A DNA stretch of 11,677 nt, taken from Rhodobacterales bacterium UBA5972 (GTDB taxonomy: Bacteria; Pseudomonadota; Alphaproteobacteria; Rhodobacterales; Rhodobacteraceae). A program made the translations under genes and the position numbers. Below are positions 11,461 to 11,677 of this stretch, one piece after another; position 1 is the first letter of the stretch; each line of letters starts with the position of its first letter. The notes under the pieces are model-generated. The model made no database searches, had not been told where the DNA came from, and worked only from the letters and a program-made list of their open reading frames with translations. The stretch spans positions 1 to 11,677 of the forward strand of contig DJBQ01000165.1 of assembly GCA_002430125.1 (NCBI GenBank), in the 5' to 3' direction.

Positions 11461-11677
11461 TCTATAACCCTCCAAAATTCGGTATTGCCGAAACCCGTGT
11501 GCAAACTCCACCCTTTCCAGCGGAATGGACAATGCCCCATACTATTGCGGGATTCGGGATTGATGCAAGGATTTGATGCGGTTGCAAACGCCTTTGGGCC
11601 TGCGCAACCGGTTGGTTGGCAGGGGAAAGGGTCATTCTCGTGGGTGTATTAGAAAGAAGGCGGGCCCGCCGATATGG
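11461..11677. other. Upstream region of the DUF1036 gene, window edge
   Basis: This 217-bp stretch holds the leader of the DUF1036 gene, with a small stem TTCGG-TATTG-CCGAA at 11478-11492 close to its ribosome binding site. It also holds a perfect 12-bp palindrome GGCGGGCCCGCC at 11659-11670 close to the window edge. The palindrome may be part of a terminator or promoter of a neighbour outside the window. I see no convincing gene here. Confidence 0.4.

Noticed and set aside
11461..11532. Extended N-terminus of the DUF1036 protein from an ATG at 11530-11532
   Set aside because: The extra 24 residues precede a good signal peptide, and GGAGGG is correctly spaced only for the ATG at 11458-11460.
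1..11677. CRISPR arrays, tRNA or rRNA genes, insertion sequences, riboswitches
   Set aside because: I found no regularly spaced direct repeats, no cloverleaf-like or rRNA-like stretch, no transposase gene, and no recognisable riboswitch core in the intergenic gaps.

Overview
The window looks like a chromosomal segment of an alphaproteobacterium, most likely a Rhodobacteraceae (roseobacter-type) member. The evidence is the GC-rich coding sequence, the style of the intergenic hairpins (GGCCCG-TTC-CGGGCC, GCCCC-TGC-GGGGC and CCGGGGC-AGC-GCCCCGG next to GGATATTTTCACC boxes), and the protein families present. This is inferred from pattern recognition, not from a database search.

Layout. Positions 1-138 carry the decayed C-terminal end of an Rhs/YD-repeat core protein. 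An MFS carboxylate-type transporter (172-1386) and a GlcD/D2HGDH-type FAD-linked 2-hydroxyacid dehydrogenase (1533-2969) follow on the + strand, separated by a hairpin cluster. Three more hairpins (3004-3079) lie between the dehydrogenase and a convergent MarR-type regulator (3141-3578, - strand). From a 91-bp divergent control region starts a tight five-gene + strand operon (3670-10118): the FAD subunit of a molybdenum hydroxylase, a fused [2Fe-2S]/molybdopterin subunit, a 6-hydroxynicotinate reductase-like iron-sulfur protein, an ApbE-like UPF0280 protein, and an AA_synth (DUF1185) protein. Two perfect hairpins separate the operon end from convergent truA (- strand, housekeeping). Upstream of truA, and in the same direction, is a secreted DUF1036 protein. 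No stretch longer than 300 bp lacks a gene.

How the genes may work together. The operon reads as a reductive N-heterocycle (nicotinate-like) breakdown module. The molybdenum hydroxylase would put an oxygen on a ring carbon, and the 6-hydroxynicotinate reductase-like protein would then partly reduce the ring. The UPF0280 protein belongs to the flavin-transferase (ApbE) superfamily, and the reductase contains an SGVT site resembling the ApbE target SGAT, so UPF0280 may attach a flavin to the reductase. The DUF1185 protein has no proven function; because no enamidase or other ring hydrolase is encoded here, it is a candidate for the next step. The MarR regulator probably controls the operon: a near-perfect 14-bp palindrome lies where transcription would start from a good sigma70-type promoter (TTGACA-N17-CAAAAT). 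The transporter and the FAD dehydrogenase may supply substrate uptake and a later oxidation step, but their link to the operon rests only on proximity.

The main observations are the reductase/UPF0280 flavinylation hypothesis, the operon as an incompletely described pathway, the MarR operator-promoter arrangement, the altered substrate pocket of the dehydrogenase, and the inverted repeat-bearing hairpin clusters that flank the dehydrogenase gene.
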